Position numbers and translations under genes: made by a program. A stretch of DNA of 64,000 bases from contig NZ_VLLI01000013.1 in NCBI RefSeq assembly GCF_007830615.1, forward strand, positions 62,001 through 126,000. The letters run 5' to 3'. The notes beneath the pieces are model-generated. The model worked only from the letters and a program-made list of their open reading frames with translations. It was not told the DNA's origin and ran no database searches. Below are positions 61,625-64,000 of this stretch, piece after piece. The stretch comes from Mucilaginibacter frigoritolerans (lineage in GTDB: Bacteria; Bacteroidota; Bacteroidia; Sphingobacteriales; Sphingobacteriaceae). Numbering within the stretch: the first letter of the stretch is position 1; each line of letters opens with the position of its first letter.

Positions 61625-62647
61625 TTATTTCAAAGCCCTGTCGGCAGATTGACGTTCAACCATCCAGGCAGGATATTCTCTTGGTAAGGAACTTACTTCA
61701 TCTATTTTGGTCAGATCATCGGATGATATTGTTATCTCTATTGATTTGATGTTTGCATTCAGTTGGTCTACATTTTTTGCACCAATGATAGTACTGGTTA
61801 CCCCCTTTTGCTGACGTACCCAGGCCAATGCAACTTCAGCAACGGATACATTGTGTTGTTTACCAATTTCTGTAATTACATCAATAATATCGTAGGCTCT
61901 TTCCTTGTTAATAGGAGGGAAATCAAAAGTATCACGACGGGAATTACCTGTGTTTTCTAAATCGCGTTTGAATTTCCCAGACAGGAATCCGCCTGCTAAC
62001 GGGCTCCATGGCATTACTGCTATATTTTGATCAGCTGCCAATGGTAAAATTTCCCGTTCAATATCGCGTCCAGCTAAAGAGTAAAAATATTGTAACCCCA
62101 CAAATTTATTCCATCCATGTTTTTCAGCAATTCCGATGGCTTTCATCACCATCCATGCTGGCCAGTTACAAATGGCTATGTAGCGGACTTTCCCGGTTAA
62201 AACAATATCATTAAGGGCACGTACAGTCTCTTCAACGGATGTTTTGGGATCTACTCCGTGTACATATAAAATATCGATATGATCTAGTTGTAAACGTTTT
62301 AAGCTAGCATCTACTGATTGGAAAATATGGTAACGGGATAATCCCGTGTCATTTACGCCTTCGCCCATTCGTCCACGTACTTTGGTGGCAATAACTAACT
62401 CATTGCGGTTAAGTTCAAGGTCTTTTATGGATTGTCCCAGTAATTTTTCTGATTCACCAAAAGAATAAACATTAGCTGTATCAATGAAGTTGATGCCGGA
62501 GTCGACTACTACCTTCATCAGATCGTTAACTTCTTTTTGCTGAATTTTTCCAATTGCTTCCCAATATCCCTTTCCGCCAAAGGTCATGGTGCCAAAACAT
62601 AGTTCGGATACCACCAGGCCGGTGTTTCCTAAAAAATTGTATTTCAT
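61625..62647 (-). CDS. Aldo/keto reductase
   Basis: NAD(P)H-dependent (beta/alpha)8 oxidoreductase of 340 residues. From the ATG at 62647: M-K-Y-N-F-L-G-N-T-G-L-V-V-S-E-L-C-F-G-T-M as motif order of the family start, the catalytic set in F-I-D-T-A-N-V-Y (Asp, Tyr), V-I-A-T-K-V-R (Lys) and L-Y-V-H-G-V-D (His), and the cofactor segment G-A-K-N near the end. A 27-codon-longer reading is rejected because the family begins at this Met. Substrate unknown. Confidence 0.92.
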   Translation of the reverse strand: MKYNFLGNTGLVVSELCFGTMTFGGKGYWEAIGKIQQKEVNDLMKVVVDSGINFIDTANVYSFGESEKLLGQSIKDLELNRNELVIATKVRGRMGEGVNDTGLSRYHIFQSVDASLKRLQLDHIDILYVHGVDPKTSVEETVRALNDIVLTGKVRYIAICNWPAWMVMKAIGIAEKHGWNKFVGLQYFYSLAGRDIEREILPLAADQNIAVMPWSPLAGGFLSGKFKRDLENTGNSRRDTFDFPPINKERAYDIIDVITEIGKQHNVSVAEVALAWVRQQKGVTSTIIGAKNVDQLNANIKSIEITISSDDLTKIDEVSSLPREYPAWMVERQSADRALK

Positions 62648-62772
62648 AAGTTTTGATGATTTTGTTAAAGTAAAATTGAGCCTTTGATTTTTAACAAAAG
62701 TCAATTTAAGGTCAAAATCTGATATCAATATTGTGTCTTAAGACTAACAACATTGATCTGATTTAAGAAAAA

Positions 62773-63939
62773 TTATTTCTTTCGTTGTGCCTTTTCCCAA
62801 ATTGCACTTTGTGTAGTATTGAAATAACGGATTATACCCATTAAAACAGCATAGTTCATTATGCAAAAGTAGTAGGGTATAAATAATGCTTTGATGCGAA
62901 TTTGTCTTTTCTCCAAGATCAACCCTAGCAAGGCAAGCACATAAAATAAAATCTGGGCGAAGAAAAACAGCAAATAGAATTTTTCGTCAACCAGCAAGGC
63001 GTTCAAAAAGAAAACCAAAATAAGTAGGAATGGAGTAACCGTCCACCGTAAAACGCGATGGCTTATATATTGAAAAGACAGAACGGGATATTTAAACGGA
63101 TTGAATAAGCTTTTTAAGCGTAGTATGGATTGTATTCCACCGGCAGCAATTCTTATTTTTCGTTTTAGTTCTTCTGATACATTTTCTGAGGCTGTTTCCA
63201 TTGCATAAGCTTCTGGTTCGTAAATTATACGATAACCTTTCGCTGCAATAAGCATCGAGATCATAAAATCATCTAATACGGTATCCGCGGGCACGTCCTG
63301 ATAAAGTGATCTTCGCACGCTGAATAATTCTCCGGCTGCACCGACAACTGAATATAACTCTGAATCCCATTTTTTAAGGGCTGATTCATATTTCCAGTAA
63401 AAGCCTTCTCCGGCAGAACTAGCATCGGCATTTTCATCAATCTGAACTCTTTTTTCACCTGCTACAGCACCAACTGTTGAATCAGCATAATGCCTGCAAA
63501 TATTTATGATGGCATCTTTATTCAGGAAAGTATTGGCATCAGTAAATACTACTATCTCGGTATTGACAAACTTCATTGCACGGTGTACGGCTGCTATTTT
63601 ACCTCCTCGCTGCGACTGATGCAATAATGTTATTTGTGGAAATTCTCTAATTATGTCAGGAGTTTTATCCGTTGATCCGTCGGTTATGAAGATCAGCCTA
63701 AATTTTTCAGCAGGATAATTTAACTGTAGAGAGTTTTGAATTTTATCTTCAATAAATGATTCCTCATTATAAGCAGCTACTATAAGTGTGCATACAGGTA
63801 AGAATTCTATGTCAGAAGTGGGTAGGGCAGGTTTACTCTTAAATGCACGTTTTATTTTGATAAGCAGGTACAGGAAGATGCCATATCCTATAAAAGTATA
63901 AAAAACAATAAAAAGGCTGAGCCAAAAAATAGTTTTCAT
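62773..63939 (-). CDS. Membrane-bound family 2 glycosyltransferase
   Basis: A 388-residue processive-type GT2 enzyme. One N-terminal membrane helix (about 5-28), then V-A-A-Y-N-E-E (54-60), D-G-S-T-D (87-91) and the donor-binding D-A-N (134-136), V-L-D-D-F-M (acceptor Asp) and R-K-I-R-I-A-A-G-G, then three or four C-terminal helices (about 290-375). The usual Q-x-x-R-W is replaced by the R-x-R-x-A-x-G-G form. Likely makes a surface polysaccharide; no other sugar genes are in view at the window end. Confidence 0.88.
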   Translation of the reverse strand: MKTIFWLSLFIVFYTFIGYGIFLYLLIKIKRAFKSKPALPTSDIEFLPVCTLIVAAYNEESFIEDKIQNSLQLNYPAEKFRLIFITDGSTDKTPDIIREFPQITLLHQSQRGGKIAAVHRAMKFVNTEIVVFTDANTFLNKDAIINICRHYADSTVGAVAGEKRVQIDENADASSAGEGFYWKYESALKKWDSELYSVVGAAGELFSVRRSLYQDVPADTVLDDFMISMLIAAKGYRIIYEPEAYAMETASENVSEELKRKIRIAAGGIQSILRLKSLFNPFKYPVLSFQYISHRVLRWTVTPFLLILVFFLNALLVDEKFYLLFFFAQILFYVLALLGLILEKRQIRIKALFIPYYFCIMNYAVLMGIIRYFNTTQSAIWEKAQRKK

Positions 63940-64000
63940 TGAATGGTATTTATAGGGTATCCTAAGTTACTGCTATTTTTGCTATGTGTTAAATTCCACC

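Noticed and set aside
1-64000. tRNA, rRNA or tmRNA genes
   Set aside because: I looked for GTTCGAnTCC-type T-arms and rRNA-like GC-rich stretches in the spacers and found none; a covariance-model scan would be decisive.

Overview
The window is a typical chromosomal stretch from an AT-rich member of the Bacteroidota, most likely a Sphingobacteriaceae relative (Mucilaginibacter/Pedobacter type). This rests on: a PorP/SprF-family outer-membrane protein, a DUF5723-like outer-membrane protein, the futalosine-pathway enzyme MqnC, a GlmU-like two-domain sugar nucleotidyltransferase, a type-B L31 protein, many genes without a Shine-Dalgarno sequence, and promoters matching the Bacteroidota consensus TTTG-N19-20-TAnnTTTG. 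I see no rRNA, tRNA, CRISPR array, prophage or insertion sequence. The species call is inference from family content.

Layout. 1-4.9 kb: end of a DinB-like gene, a two-gene heterodimeric ABC exporter, and a regulator with a dead Nudix domain. 5.3-11.2 kb: PorP/SprF protein, sigma-54, MscL, a ChaN-like protein, the rpmH-rnpA-yidD cluster and tsaB. 11.2-18.6 kb: two envelope proteins of unknown role, DUF423 protein, PriA, Pcm and SmpB. 18.6-23.4 kb: a manganese module (mntR overlapping an Nramp-UspA fusion gene, with a probable MntR box), an Lrp-type regulator, Ung and small proteins. 23.6-32.4 kb: LysS, a HAD phosphatase, an acyl-CoA ligase, a tandem SnoaL protein, an orphan Cys-rich leader peptide, the iscS-iscU-iscA cluster and methylmalonyl-CoA epimerase. 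32.4-43.1 kb: an NHL propeller lipoprotein, L31, GlmU-like protein, TpiA, PrmA, an XRE regulator, ScpB, MqnC and a double-ABC ATPase.

43.2-46.2 kb is the most distinctive part. Three small lipoproteins with repetitive D-[S/T]-x-K tails lie next to an ECF sigma factor, which is followed 13 nt later by a membrane protein joining an anti-sigma-like cytoplasmic part to a periplasmic trypsin/DegP-type protease. Two of the lipoprotein genes and the sigma gene share an almost identical promoter, GGGTTAC-N15-GTATTAA. This is what a self-contained, autoregulated envelope-stress circuit would look like, and it would start from an apparently leaderless GTG-initiated sigma mRNA.

46.3-64 kb: genes for complex I subunits are scattered (nuoD, nuoC, then nuoB-nuoA 8 kb away). 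They are interleaved with a JmjC/cupin-like hydroxylase, pdxH, yqgE, purEK, a long-form isocitrate dehydrogenase, a fasciclin protein, an iron-permease-like protein and an esterase. The start codons of nuoA and a divergent BaiN-type flavoprotein gene overlap. The window ends with threonine aldolase, an aldo/keto reductase and a membrane glycosyltransferase. Strong hairpins separate most convergent gene pairs and are listed individually.
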